A stretch of DNA of 64,000 bases, taken from assembly GCF_017795745.1 (NCBI RefSeq), contig NZ_CP059067.1, forward strand, positions 1,860,001 to 1,924,000, read 5' to 3'. Both the position numbers and the translations under genes were made by a program. Below, piece after piece: positions 28,114 to 35,588 of this stretch. Position 1 is the first letter of the stretch; the number at the start of each line of letters is the position of its first letter. The notes below the pieces were generated by a model, which ran no database searches, was not told the origin of the DNA, and saw only the letters and a program-made list of their open reading frames with translations. The stretch is from Rhizobacter sp. AJA081-3. GTDB lineage: Bacteria; Pseudomonadota; Gammaproteobacteria; Burkholderiales; Burkholderiaceae_C.

Positions 28114-28160
28114 GCGTCTATAGCCGGGACGGGTAATGACCACCTACCCATATGGGGGAT
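28114..28160 (+). promoter_or_regulatory. Bipartite inverted-repeat element, copy 1 (soeA / kinase)
   Basis: Box A (28123-28134, GCCG-GGAC-GGGT) is preceded by GCGTCTATA. Box B (28146-28157, ACCC-ATAT-GGGG) follows with centres 23 bp apart. The same two boxes in the same order and nearly the same spacing occur before dsrA and before soxY/tusA. Box A faces soeA and box B faces the kinase. It is a likely binding site for a dimeric activator, for which the NarL-family protein at 29524 is the nearest candidate. Confidence 0.7.
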
Positions 28161-28218
28161 GCCGGCGCGGGCGCTGCGCCGGGGGCGCGACATCGCCTTG
28201 CATTGCGATTCGTCACAT

Positions 28219-28230
28219 ACCATACAGGGT
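28219..28230 (+). promoter_or_regulatory. Single related box upstream of the kinase gene
   Basis: ACCA-TACA-GGGT inside ATACCATACAGGGTATAG, an imperfect palindrome of the same ACCN-N4-GGGT type as the bipartite elements. It lies 98 bp before the kinase start codon and has no second box 23 bp away. Confidence 0.4.
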
Positions 28231-28328
28231 ATAGGGTGAGGCCCGATGGCGCAGGCCTTGCAAAAGCGCTTCAATCGGCCCACTTTCGACAACGTGGCGC
28301 CAGCGCAGTCGGGCTCGCCGCGGTACCC

Positions 28329-29531
28329 ATGACCCTGTCTCGAACGCCCTCATCGACTGCCACGGCCGAGTTCGCCCGGCCCGCCGGCACGGACCTGCTC
28401 GTGCAGATCACGGCCGGTCTGTCGGAAGGCCAGGACCTGCGTGCGCTGCTCGAGCGCTTTCTCGATCCCATCGTCACGCTGGCCGGCGCGCAGGCCGGTG
28501 CGGTGCGCCTGCTGTCGGACAGCGGCGAGCGGCTGCAGATGGTCAGCGCCATCGGCCTGCCCGACGCGGTGTGCCGCGCCGAGCAGTCGGTGGACCGCCA
28601 TTGCGGCGTGTGCGGCACCGCCGCCGACGGGCACCGCATCGTCTGGGCCACCGAGCTGGGCGCCTGCGCGGCCCGCGGCGCCACGGCCTTCTTCGGCCAG
28701 GAGTGCCACCGCCTGCTCGCGGTGCCGCTGCAACACCGCGGCCGCGTGCTCGGCGTCTACAACCTGTTCTTCGCCGGCGAGGCCGAGCCATCGCCGCAGG
28801 TGATGGCGCTGCTCAAGTCGGTGGGCGAACTGCTCGGCCTGGCGCTGGACAACGCGCGGCTCGAGGCCGAGAGCCTGCGCGCCACCGTCATGCACGAGCG
28901 GCAGATGATGGCCGCGGAGATCCACGACTCGATCGCGCAGACCCTGACCTTCGTCAAGATGCGCCTGCCGCTGCTGCAGGACGCGCTGCTCGTGCACGAC
29001 GACCCGCATGCGATGAAGTACCTGGGCGACGTGCGGCAGGCGGTCGGCGAGGCCCATGCCAGCCTGCGCGAGATCGTGACCCACTTCCGCACCCGCATCG
29101 ACTCGCGCGGCTTGGCGCGCGCGCTCGAATCGCTGGTGGCGCGCTTTCGCGAGCGCAACGCGATCGAACTGAGCTATGTCAAGCGGGGGGCGGCGCTGAG
29201 CCTGTCCACTGAGGTCGAGACGGAGGTGTTCCACATCGTGCAGGAAGCCCTGGCCAACATCGAGCGGCACTCGCGCGCACGGCACGCCTGGATCAGCCTG
29301 GAAGGCGGGCCGGTGGGTTTCGAGCTGCGCGTCGAAGACGACGGCATCGGGCCGCGGCTCGCCGACGAACAATGCGACGAAGGCTCGCACTTCGGCATCG
29401 GCATCATGGGCGAGCGGGCCGTGCGAATGGGTGGCGAGCTGAGCGTGGAGGCGCGGCCGGGCGGTGGCACGCGGGTTCGGCTGGCCTGGAACACCTCCAC
29501 GCCTGCCACTTCGGGATCCGGCCATGACTGA
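28329..29531 (+). CDS. NarX-like cytoplasmic sensor histidine kinase with GAF domain
   Basis: 400 residues. There is no transmembrane segment. A GAF domain spans about residues 20-180 and contains a cysteine cluster (C81, C91, C94 in CRAEQSVDRHCGVC, then GACAARG and GQECHRLL). A HisKA_3 dimerisation domain follows with the phospho-acceptor in MAAEIHDSIAQTLTFVKMRL, then an HATPase domain (EALANIERHS, DDGIG, FGIGIMGERA). It resembles the cytoplasmic half of NarX. The Cys cluster could sense sulfane sulfur or redox, or bind a cofactor; this is inference. The stop overlaps the response-regulator start by 8 bp. Confidence 0.88.
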   Translation: MTLSRTPSSTATAEFARPAGTDLLVQITAGLSEGQDLRALLERFLDPIVTLAGAQAGAVRLLSDSGERLQMVSAIGLPDAVCRAEQSVDRHCGVCGTAADGHRIVWATELGACAARGATAFFGQECHRLLAVPLQHRGRVLGVYNLFFAGEAEPSPQVMALLKSVGELLGLALDNARLEAESLRATVMHERQMMAAEIHDSIAQTLTFVKMRLPLLQDALLVHDDPHAMKYLGDVRQAVGEAHASLREIVTHFRTRIDSRGLARALESLVARFRERNAIELSYVKRGAALSLSTEVETEVFHIVQEALANIERHSRARHAWISLEGGPVGFELRVEDDGIGPRLADEQCDEGSHFGIGIMGERAVRMGGELSVEARPGGGTRVRLAWNTSTPATSGSGHD

Positions 29532-30222
29532 GCCGCGCCTGAAGATCGTGCTGGTCGACGACCACTCGCTGTGCCGCAACGGCCTGACCGACCTGCTGCA
29601 GCATCGCGGCCAGATGACCGTGGCCGCCTCCACCGGCGACCCGGGCGCGGTGGTCGGCCTGCTGCGCGAGCACCAGCCCGACCTGGTGGTGCTCGACCTG
29701 CGCATGCCCACCACCGACGGCCTGAGCCTGCTGCGCCACATCCGCAGCGAGGGTGTGCAGACGCCGGCGGTGATCCTGACCATGAGCGACGCGCAGGACG
29801 ACCTGGCCGCGGCGCTGCGCGCCGGCGTGAGGGGCTACCTGCTGAAGGACATGGAACCCGAGGACGTGATCGCCGCCATCGGCCGCGCCGCCCGCGGCGA
29901 GCTGTCGGTGGCGCCGGCTTTGACGCTCAAGCTCGCGCAGATGCTGCAGGCCGGCCCGGGCGACCCGGAGCGCCGCGACCTGCTGTCGTCGCTGACGGAG
30001 CGCGAGCGCCAGATCCTCGACCACCTGGCGCGCGGCGAGAGCAACAAGACGATCGCGCGCGCGCTCGAGATCAGCCATGACACCGTCAAGCTGCATGTGC
30101 GGCACATCCTCACCAAGCTGAACCTCAACTCGCGGGTCGAAGCGGCGGTGTTCGCAGTCGAGCAGCGCGCCTCGCCGCAGGCCACCAGCCTGGTCGAATC
30201 GGCTAGGCGAACGCCTCGCTGA
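29524..30222 (+). CDS. NarL/FixJ-family response regulator
   Basis: 232 residues. The receiver domain has the acidic pair VDDHS and the acceptor aspartate in [12 protein letters not shown], with K in YLLKDM. The C-terminal LuxR-type HTH shows [40 protein letters not shown]. It is co-transcribed with the NarX-like kinase (8-bp overlap) and ends 20 bp into the convergent methyltransferase gene. Its position between soe and dsr operons makes it the prime candidate to bind the repeated ACCC-N4-GGGT elements. Confidence 0.92.
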   Translation: MTEPRLKIVLVDDHSLCRNGLTDLLQHRGQMTVAASTGDPGAVVGLLREHQPDLVVLDLRMPTTDGLSLLRHIRSEGVQTPAVILTMSDAQDDLAAALRAGVRGYLLKDMEPEDVIAAIGRAARGELSVAPALTLKLAQMLQAGPGDPERRDLLSSLTERERQILDHLARGESNKTIARALEISHDTVKLHVRHILTKLNLNSRVEAAVFAVEQRASPQATSLVESARRTPR

Positions 30223-31027
30223 CCAGCGCTTCGGCCGGCGCCTGCTGCGCCGCCGTCTCGAACCACTCGAGCGATTCGCGCAGGCGCACCACTTCGCCAA
30301 CGATGGTCAGGCAGGGTGACGAGAGCCCGGCTGCCTCGACGCGCGCGGCCAGGTCGGCCAGCGTGCCGCTGACGATGCGCTGCGACTGGGTCGTGCCCTG
30401 CTGCACCACGGCGGCGGGCTGGCTGGGCGGCAGGCCGTGTTCGATCAGGCGCGCGCAGATCTGCGCCAGCGCAGTCAGGCCCATGTAGATCACCACCGTC
30501 TGGTTCGGCCGCGCCAGGCCGGCCCAGTCGAGCTCGGCCGCACCGTCCTTCAGGTGGCCGGTGACGAAGGTGCACGACTGCGCGTGGTCGCGGTGCGTGA
30601 GCGGGATGCCCGCATAGGCCGACACGCCGCAGGCGGCGGTGATGCCCGGCACCACCTCGAAGGGCACGCCGGCGGCAGCCAGCGCCTGCATCTCCTCGCC
30701 GCCGCGGCCGAAGATGAACGGGTCGCCGCCCTTGAGCCGCACCACGTTCTTGCCTTGCCGTGCCAGGCGCACCAGCAGCGCATTGATCTCGTGCTGCTTC
30801 AGGGTGTGGTGGTTGCGCTGCTTGCCGGCGTCGATGCGCCGCGCCTGCGCGCCGATCAGCGCGAGCACGCCGGGCGAGACCAGGTGGTCGACCACCACCA
30901 CCTCGGCGTGGGCCAGCAGCCGCGCCGCCTTCAGCGTGAGCAGTTCCGGGTCGCCCGGGCCGGCGCCGACGAGATGGACCTTGCCCACGGGCAGCAGCGG
31001 GAAGGGGAGATCGGTGCGGGCGTTCAT
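30203..31027 (-). CDS. cobA: Uroporphyrinogen-III C-methyltransferase (siroheme branch)
   Basis: 274-residue SUMT that methylates uroporphyrinogen III twice to give precorrin-2, the precursor of siroheme. Signature segments are [47 protein letters not shown] and [22 protein letters not shown]. It lacks the CysG oxidase/chelatase domain. As the last gene of the dsr operon it would raise siroheme supply for DsrAB. Confidence 0.92.
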   Translation of the reverse strand: MNARTDLPFPLLPVGKVHLVGAGPGDPELLTLKAARLLAHAEVVVVDHLVSPGVLALIGAQARRIDAGKQRNHHTLKQHEINALLVRLARQGKNVVRLKGGDPFIFGRGGEEMQALAAAGVPFEVVPGITAACGVSAYAGIPLTHRDHAQSCTFVTGHLKDGAAELDWAGLARPNQTVVIYMGLTALAQICARLIEHGLPPSQPAAVVQQGTTQSQRIVSGTLADLAARVEAAGLSSPCLTIVGEVVRLRESLEWFETAAQQAPAEALVSEAFA

Positions 31028-31052
31028 GGTGAAGGCTCCTGGAAGGATGTTC

Positions 31053-31400
31053 TCAGCAGGTCGCGCAGCCGCCGCTGCTGCAGCTGCCGCAGCCCGACTT
31101 GCCGCGTGGTGCCGCGGCCTGCGGCACGAAGATGAAGTTGAACTCGCCGGGCTCGAGCTCGACGAAATCGAGCTGCGTGTCCTGCAGCAGCGGCCGGCTG
31201 CTGCTGGCGATCAGCACGGTCACGCCGTCGGACTGCAGCGAAGGCTGCTCGCCCTCGCCAGGCTCGTCGAAGCCCATGCCGTAGGTGATGGAGCCGTCGT
31301 TCTCGCGGCGCGCCGCGACGCGCAGCGCGAGTTCGGCCATGCCGCCCTCGACGGCGGCTTGACGGATGCGTGCGGCGGCCGCCGCGGTCAGCGTGAACAT
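31053..31400 (-). CDS. dsrR: DsrR, A-type iron-sulfur carrier-like protein
   Basis: 115 residues with the IscA fold ([51 protein letters not shown]). The C-terminus is [16 protein letters not shown]. The first of the three classical A-type cysteines is missing, as described for DsrR. In Allochromatium DsrR affects post-transcriptional expression of dsr genes. ATG 31400 follows AAGGAGATTGGGC; an ATT two codons upstream is not a likely start. It lies between the RspA-like gene and cobA. Confidence 0.82.
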   Translation of the reverse strand: MFTLTAAAAARIRQAAVEGGMAELALRVAARRENDGSITYGMGFDEPGEGEQPSLQSDGVTVLIASSSRPLLQDTQLDFVELEPGEFNFIFVPQAAAPRGKSGCGSCSSGGCATC

Positions 31401-31413
31401 GCCCAATCTCCTT

Positions 31414-31767
31414 TCAGTGTTCGCCCTTGGTGCGCAGCAGGCCGGCCAGCCGGTTGCCCTGCTTTTGCGGCCCGCCGCGCGGGAACATCTCGTGCAGGTG
31501 GTGGTTGCTGCCGCGCTGCGGCCCCCACACCTCGGTGAAGTGGCGGATCATCACGCGCACCTGCGCCTGCACGCCATGCTCCGCGTAGTACTGGCGCAGG
31601 AAGCGGATCAGCTCCCAGTGCGCCTCGGTGAGTGCCAGCCCCTCTCGCTGCGCGAGGGCGCGGGCGAAGTCCTCCGACCAGTCGGACAGGCGCCGCAGGT
31701 AGCCCTCCGAGTCGATCTCGATCTCGCGATTCCCCACGCGGATCGTGTCCTTCAGCGTGTCGACCAT
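31414..31767 (-). CDS. DsrC-family paralogue lacking both C-terminal cysteines (RspA-like), copy 1
   Basis: 117 residues with the DsrC/TusE fold: REIEIDSEGYLRRLSDWSEDFARALA, LTEAHWELIRFLRQYYAEHG, VRVMIRHF. The C-terminal arm ends GNRLAGLLRTKGEH and has neither of the two redox cysteines seen in DsrC. Cysteine-less DsrC relatives have been named RspA and proposed to be regulatory. ATG 31767 overlaps the dsrN stop by 16 bp, so it is coupled to the dsr operon. It cannot form the DsrC trisulfide and may bind DsrC partners competitively. Confidence 0.83.
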   Translation of the reverse strand: MVDTLKDTIRVGNREIEIDSEGYLRRLSDWSEDFARALAQREGLALTEAHWELIRFLRQYYAEHGVQAQVRVMIRHFTEVWGPQRGSNHHLHEMFPRGGPQKQGNRLAGLLRTKGEH

Positions 31768-33203
31768 GCGGGCTCCTCCTGAGGCTGCGGCCGCAGCCGG
31801 GCGAGCTGTGCGCCCTCGCTGTGCTTCACCTCGCGCACGAAGGCCATGAAGCGCCTCGGCCAGTCGTTGCCGCCGGTGTGGCGAAGGTGCGCATACGAGG
31901 CCAGCACGTTGTGCACGAGCACACCGTCGCGGCAGCCACCGATGCCGTGGCCGCGCTGTACGCGGTAGGCAAAAGGCACCGAGGGGTCGAGGTTCTCCAG
32001 GCTGGAGTGGTGGAACTCGTGGCCCAGGCGCACCGCGCCGGCCGGCGCCGCGGCGTCGCGCGGCCAGGGAAAATCGGCGGTCTCCTGCAGCCGCACGTAG
32101 CCGCGGCCCACCGGCCGCTCGTGCATCACCGCGTCGCCGGGGATGGCGCCGACCATCTGCGCGCTGCGGCCGTTCCAGTTCAGCGTGCGCGCCAGGTACA
32201 TCAGCCCGCCGCATTCGGCGTAGACCGGCAGGCCGTCGGCGATGGCGCGGTGCAGCTGCGTGCGCAGTGAGACGTTGGCTTCCAGCTCGGCCATGAACAG
32301 CTCCGGGAAGCCCCCACCGATGAACAAGCCGTCGAGCGCCGGCAGCTGCGCGTCACGCAGCGTGTCGATGGGCACCAGCGTCGCGCCCTCGGCTTCGAGC
32401 GCGGCCAGGTCGTCGGGGTAGTAGAAGCCGAAGGCCTTGTCGCGGGCGATGCCGATGCGCAGGCCGCCGCGCTGCTGCATTCCGGGCTGAGTCGTCACCG
32501 GCAGCGAAGCGGTGGTCGCCGTGGCGGCCAGCGCCAGGATGCGCGGCAGGTCCACCTGCGCTGCGATCACTTCGCCCATCGCGCGAACCCGCGCCGACGC
32601 GTCATCGATCTCGCGGTCGGGCATCAGGCCGAGGTGGCGCTCGACGAGCTCCAGCCGGGAGTCGTTCTGCACCGCGCCGAGCACCGGCACTTCGGTGTAG
32701 TGCTCGATCACCGCGCGCAGCTTGGCCTCGTGGCGCGAGCCGCCGAGGCGGTTGAGGATCACGCCGCCGATGCGGATGTCGCGGTCGAAGGCCTGGTAGC
32801 CCAGGATCAGCGGCGCGATGCCGCGCGTCATGCCGCGCGCGTCGAGCACCAGCAGCACCGGCAGGCCGAGCTGCTTGGCCAGCGCCGCATTGCTGTTGCT
32901 GCCGTCCAGCGCCAGGCCGTCGTACAGGCCCTTGTTGCCCTCGACCAGGCGCAGTCCGGCGCCGGCACCGTGCTGCGCGAAGCAGCTGTCGATCTCGGCA
33001 TGCGCCATCAGCATCGGGTCGAGGTTCACGCAGGCGCGGCCAGCGGCCAGCGACAGCCACATCGGGTCGATGTAGTCCGGCCCCTTCTTGAAGGGCTGCA
33101 CGAGGTGGCCGCGCAGCGCCAGCGCGGCGGCCAGGCCGAGCGTCACCGTCGTCTTGCCCGACGACTTGTGCGCAGCGGAGACGAGCAGGCCGGGCGTTCC
33201 CAT
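31752..33203 (-). CDS. dsrN: DsrN, cobyrinate a,c-diamide synthase-like siroheme amidase
   Basis: 483 residues. The N-terminal P-loop-like amidoligase domain starts GLLVSAAHKSSGKTTVTLGL and has KKGPDYIDPMW and EGNKGLYDG. The C-terminal glutamine amidotransferase domain carries the nucleophile cysteine in YAECGGLMYL and GHEFHHS. It resembles CbiA. DsrN converts siroheme to the siroheme amide used by the reverse-type sulfite reductase. The gene starts 4 bp after dsrP. Confidence 0.92.
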   Translation of the reverse strand: MGTPGLLVSAAHKSSGKTTVTLGLAAALALRGHLVQPFKKGPDYIDPMWLSLAAGRACVNLDPMLMAHAEIDSCFAQHGAGAGLRLVEGNKGLYDGLALDGSNSNAALAKQLGLPVLLVLDARGMTRGIAPLILGYQAFDRDIRIGGVILNRLGGSRHEAKLRAVIEHYTEVPVLGAVQNDSRLELVERHLGLMPDREIDDASARVRAMGEVIAAQVDLPRILALAATATTASLPVTTQPGMQQRGGLRIGIARDKAFGFYYPDDLAALEAEGATLVPIDTLRDAQLPALDGLFIGGGFPELFMAELEANVSLRTQLHRAIADGLPVYAECGGLMYLARTLNWNGRSAQMVGAIPGDAVMHERPVGRGYVRLQETADFPWPRDAAAPAGAVRLGHEFHHSSLENLDPSVPFAYRVQRGHGIGGCRDGVLVHNVLASYAHLRHTGGNDWPRRFMAFVREVKHSEGAQLARLRPQPQEEPAWSTR

Positions 33204-33207
33204 CGGC

Positions 33208-34416
33208 TCAGTCCGCGACCTTGACGCCGGGCGTTGCGAAATCGTCCTGCGGCAGGAAGTCCAGGGCCCGGATGCCGGTCGCCGTGAGCACGAAGGCGGC
33301 GCCCAGCCCCCCGATACCGAGCAGCCACTCGGGCCAGCGCGGCCGGTACAGCTCGACCGTGCCATCGGCGAAGCTGCTCGTCACCTCGTGGCCAGGGAAG
33401 ATCTCCAGCGGGAACGACTGCCCGCCGACGATGAAGACGAACAGCAGCGCAAAGGCGCCGGCCACCACCAGCACGCTGGCCACCAGCATGCCGTTGTGAC
33501 CCGCGCCGCGCGGCATGAACAGCAGCAGCATCGGCAGCAGCGCACCGACCACCACGTAACCACCCCAGAACAGCGCCGGGAAGACGCCGAGCTCGTCGCC
33601 GCGGCCGAGCAGGATGAAGGCCTCGAAGGCCGTCTGCCGCGCGAAGTACAGGTTGGTGCCGTGGTAGACGGCGACCAGGTAGAGCGAGGCCGCCACGAAC
33701 ACGCCGAGCAGCCGCGCCATGCGCCGGCGCACCTCTTCGGGCAGGGTGTGGCCGTTCCAGGCGTACATCACCGACTGCACGATCAGGAACACCGCCAGCC
33801 CCCAGGCGAACGACAGCACGATGAACAGCGGCGCCAGCAGCGCCGACTGGTAGGCCTGGCGTGCTACGAGAAAGCCGAAGATCGAGCCGGTGCCGGTGGT
33901 CAGCGCAAAGCGCCACACCAGCGCGGCGATGCCGGCGGCCTTCGAGTAGCGGTTCAGGCTGCGCTCGAACATCGTCCAGAGGTAGATCGCGATGATCGCG
34001 GCCATGCCCGAGTAGAGGAACACGTTCCAGGCGAACACCGACGTGAAGTTGTAGTGCGTGGCCGCGACGATCACGCGATCGGGCCGGCCGAGGTCGAGCA
34101 TCAGCACCATCAGGCCGCCGGCGAGCAGCGCCAGCGACAACAGGCCCGACAGCGGCGCGCGCGGCTTGTAGGCGGTCTGGCCGAACACCGAGCCGATCGA
34201 GGCGACGTTCAGCACGCCGGAGGCCGCCACGATCATGAAGATCGCGAACACGTGCGGCAGGCCCCACACCACCTGGTTGGTCATGCCGGTGACGGCGTGG
34301 CCGTGCACTTCCATGTAGTGGGCGGCGCCCAGGCCGGCGGCGGTGACCCCACCGCCGAGCAGCAGCAGGGCGTAGAAGGCGCGGCTCTCGATGGCGTGGA
34401 AGCCGGTGTTCGTCAT
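33208..34416 (-). CDS. dsrP: DsrP, NrfD-type integral membrane subunit
   Basis: 402-residue inner-membrane protein with about ten helices, of the NrfD/HybB family: FYALLLLGGGVTAAGLG, MTNQVVWGLPHVFAIFMIV, LDLGRPDRVIVA. In DsrMKJOP it exchanges electrons with quinone on the periplasmic-side module (DsrJOP). It is 2 bp downstream of dsrO and 4 bp upstream of dsrN. Confidence 0.92.
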   Translation of the reverse strand: MTNTGFHAIESRAFYALLLLGGGVTAAGLGAAHYMEVHGHAVTGMTNQVVWGLPHVFAIFMIVAASGVLNVASIGSVFGQTAYKPRAPLSGLLSLALLAGGLMVLMLDLGRPDRVIVAATHYNFTSVFAWNVFLYSGMAAIIAIYLWTMFERSLNRYSKAAGIAALVWRFALTTGTGSIFGFLVARQAYQSALLAPLFIVLSFAWGLAVFLIVQSVMYAWNGHTLPEEVRRRMARLLGVFVAASLYLVAVYHGTNLYFARQTAFEAFILLGRGDELGVFPALFWGGYVVVGALLPMLLLFMPRGAGHNGMLVASVLVVAGAFALLFVFIVGGQSFPLEIFPGHEVTSSFADGTVELYRPRWPEWLLGIGGLGAAFVLTATGIRALDFLPQDDFATPGVKVAD

Positions 34417-34418
34417 CG

Positions 34419-35159
34419 TCACAGCCCCTGGTAGCGAACGCCGGGATCGAGCCGCAGGTCGGCACGCAGCTGCCGGCTCGCCACCGCCTTGACACGTTGC
34501 GAGATCTCGCTGGCCGCGTCGTTCAGGTCGCCGAACAGCATCGCGTGGTGGCCGGCCTTGGCGCAGGCTTCCACGCAGGCCGGCGTGCCGCCCTTGTCGA
34601 CGCGGTGCACGCACAGCGTGCAGCCCTCCACGCAGCCCTTGCCGCGCGGCACGTCGGGTTTCTGGTCGCTGACCGGTTCGTGCACGAAGCTGCGCGCCTT
34701 GTACGGGCAGGCCATCACGCAGTAGCGGCAGCCGATGCAGCTGTGCCGGTCGACCAGCACGATGCCGTCGGCGCGCTTGAACGAGGCGCCCGTCGGGCAC
34801 ACGTCGACGCAGGGCGGCTCGGCGCAGTGCTGGCACATCACCGGCACCGAGGACGCGCGGCCGGTCTTGATCTCCTTGATCTCGACCTTGCGGATCCACT
34901 GCGCCGAGGTTGGCGAAGGGCGCGGGTCGAGGCCGTTCTCGGTGTTGCAGGCGCTCACGCAATCGGTGCAGCCGCTGGCGCACTTGGTGGTATCGATCAG
35001 CAGGCCCCAGCGCACGCTGCTGCGCGCGCCCGGCGTGGCCGCCTGCGCGACCTCGATCAGGTGAATGCCCGGCGCGAGCAGCACGCCGCCCATGCCGGCG
35101 GCGGCCAGGCCGAGGAACTTGCGGCGGCCGGCGAGGCCCTGCTCGGCGCCCGTCTTCAT
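34419..35159 (-). CDS. dsrO: DsrO, periplasmic ferredoxin-like subunit
   Basis: 246 residues with a Tat signal (GRRKFLGLAAAGMGGVLLAPG). At least three complete four-cysteine [4Fe-4S] motifs follow (KCASGCTDCVSAC, CQHCAEPPCVDVCP, CIGCRYCVMACP) plus CVEGCTLC/CVEACA. It is the electron-transfer link between the triheme DsrJ and DsrP. Its ATG overlaps the dsrJ stop by 4 bp (ATGA). Confidence 0.93.
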   Translation of the reverse strand: MKTGAEQGLAGRRKFLGLAAAGMGGVLLAPGIHLIEVAQAATPGARSSVRWGLLIDTTKCASGCTDCVSACNTENGLDPRPSPTSAQWIRKVEIKEIKTGRASSVPVMCQHCAEPPCVDVCPTGASFKRADGIVLVDRHSCIGCRYCVMACPYKARSFVHEPVSDQKPDVPRGKGCVEGCTLCVHRVDKGGTPACVEACAKAGHHAMLFGDLNDAASEISQRVKAVASRQLRADLRLDPGVRYQGL

Positions 35160-35584
35160 GGCCGGCCCGTCCCGGCCAGCGCCGTCGTGCGCTGCGCCTT
35201 GCTCGAATGGCACTCGAAACAGTCGATCTGAACCGCCGCGTAGCTGTGGCAGCTGCTGCAGAAATCGGTTCTCGCCTGCGCCACGCTGCCGGTGGCCGCG
35301 CTCGCATGGCAGCCGATGCAGCCCTTCAGGCTGGACTTCGCCTCGCGCACGCCGCGGTGCACGGTCTCGTCGCGCTGGTGCTTGAGCATCGAAGGGTGGT
35401 CGCGCCGCATCACCTCCGGCGCGGCCACGCACTGCGTGCCGGCCGTGGCCGGCTCGATGGCGGGCTTGGGCGTGCGGCCGTCCGGCTCGGCGGCCATGGC
35501 CGCGCCTGTGGCGATCAGCAGCACGAGGGTGAGCGCCACCGCCAGCGGGTGGCGCATCACTTGGCACGACAGGCCGCAGTGCAC
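35156..35584 (-). CDS. dsrJ: DsrJ, triheme cytochrome c
   Basis: 142 residues. Three CxxCH haem-c sites are visible (CIGCH, CSSCH, CFECH) after a signal or anchor segment (AVALTLVLLIATGAAMAA). GTG 35584 has a good ribosome-binding site (GGGGGAG, 7-8 bp before it); ATG 35557 would give a more conventional signal peptide and may be the true start. DsrJ is the periplasmic redox subunit of DsrMKJOP. It begins 4 bp after dsrL. Confidence 0.9.
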   Translation of the reverse strand: MHCGLSCQVMRHPLAVALTLVLLIATGAAMAAEPDGRTPKPAIEPATAGTQCVAAPEVMRRDHPSMLKHQRDETVHRGVREAKSSLKGCIGCHASAATGSVAQARTDFCSSCHSYAAVQIDCFECHSSKAQRTTALAGTGRP

Positions 35585-35588
35585 CGTG

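Larger units (their letters stand above)
28007..28328. other. Divergent control region between soeA and the NarX-like kinase
   Basis: 322 bp without a gene. It holds the tandem ACCC-N4-GGGT element at 28114-28160 and a single related box at 28219-28230. Reading frames that enter from either side look non-coding. Promoters for both divergent units must lie here. Confidence 0.7.

Noticed and set aside
26246-28123. Long plus-strand open frame opposite soeA
   Set aside because: It is typical of antisense shadows in GC-rich DNA: Val/Arg/His/Ala-rich, no family motif, and fully overlapped by a well-supported gene.
28145-28158. Classical NarL 7-2-7 site (TACCCAT heptamer)
   Set aside because: One arm matches the NarL heptamer, but the second arm directly abuts it, and the other copies of the element fit ACCC-N4-GGGT better than TACYYMT repeats with a 2-bp gap.
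33088-34434. Long plus-strand frame opposite dsrP and dsrN
   Set aside because: Gln/Arg/His-rich low-complexity translation with no motif; the minus-strand genes account for the codon pattern.
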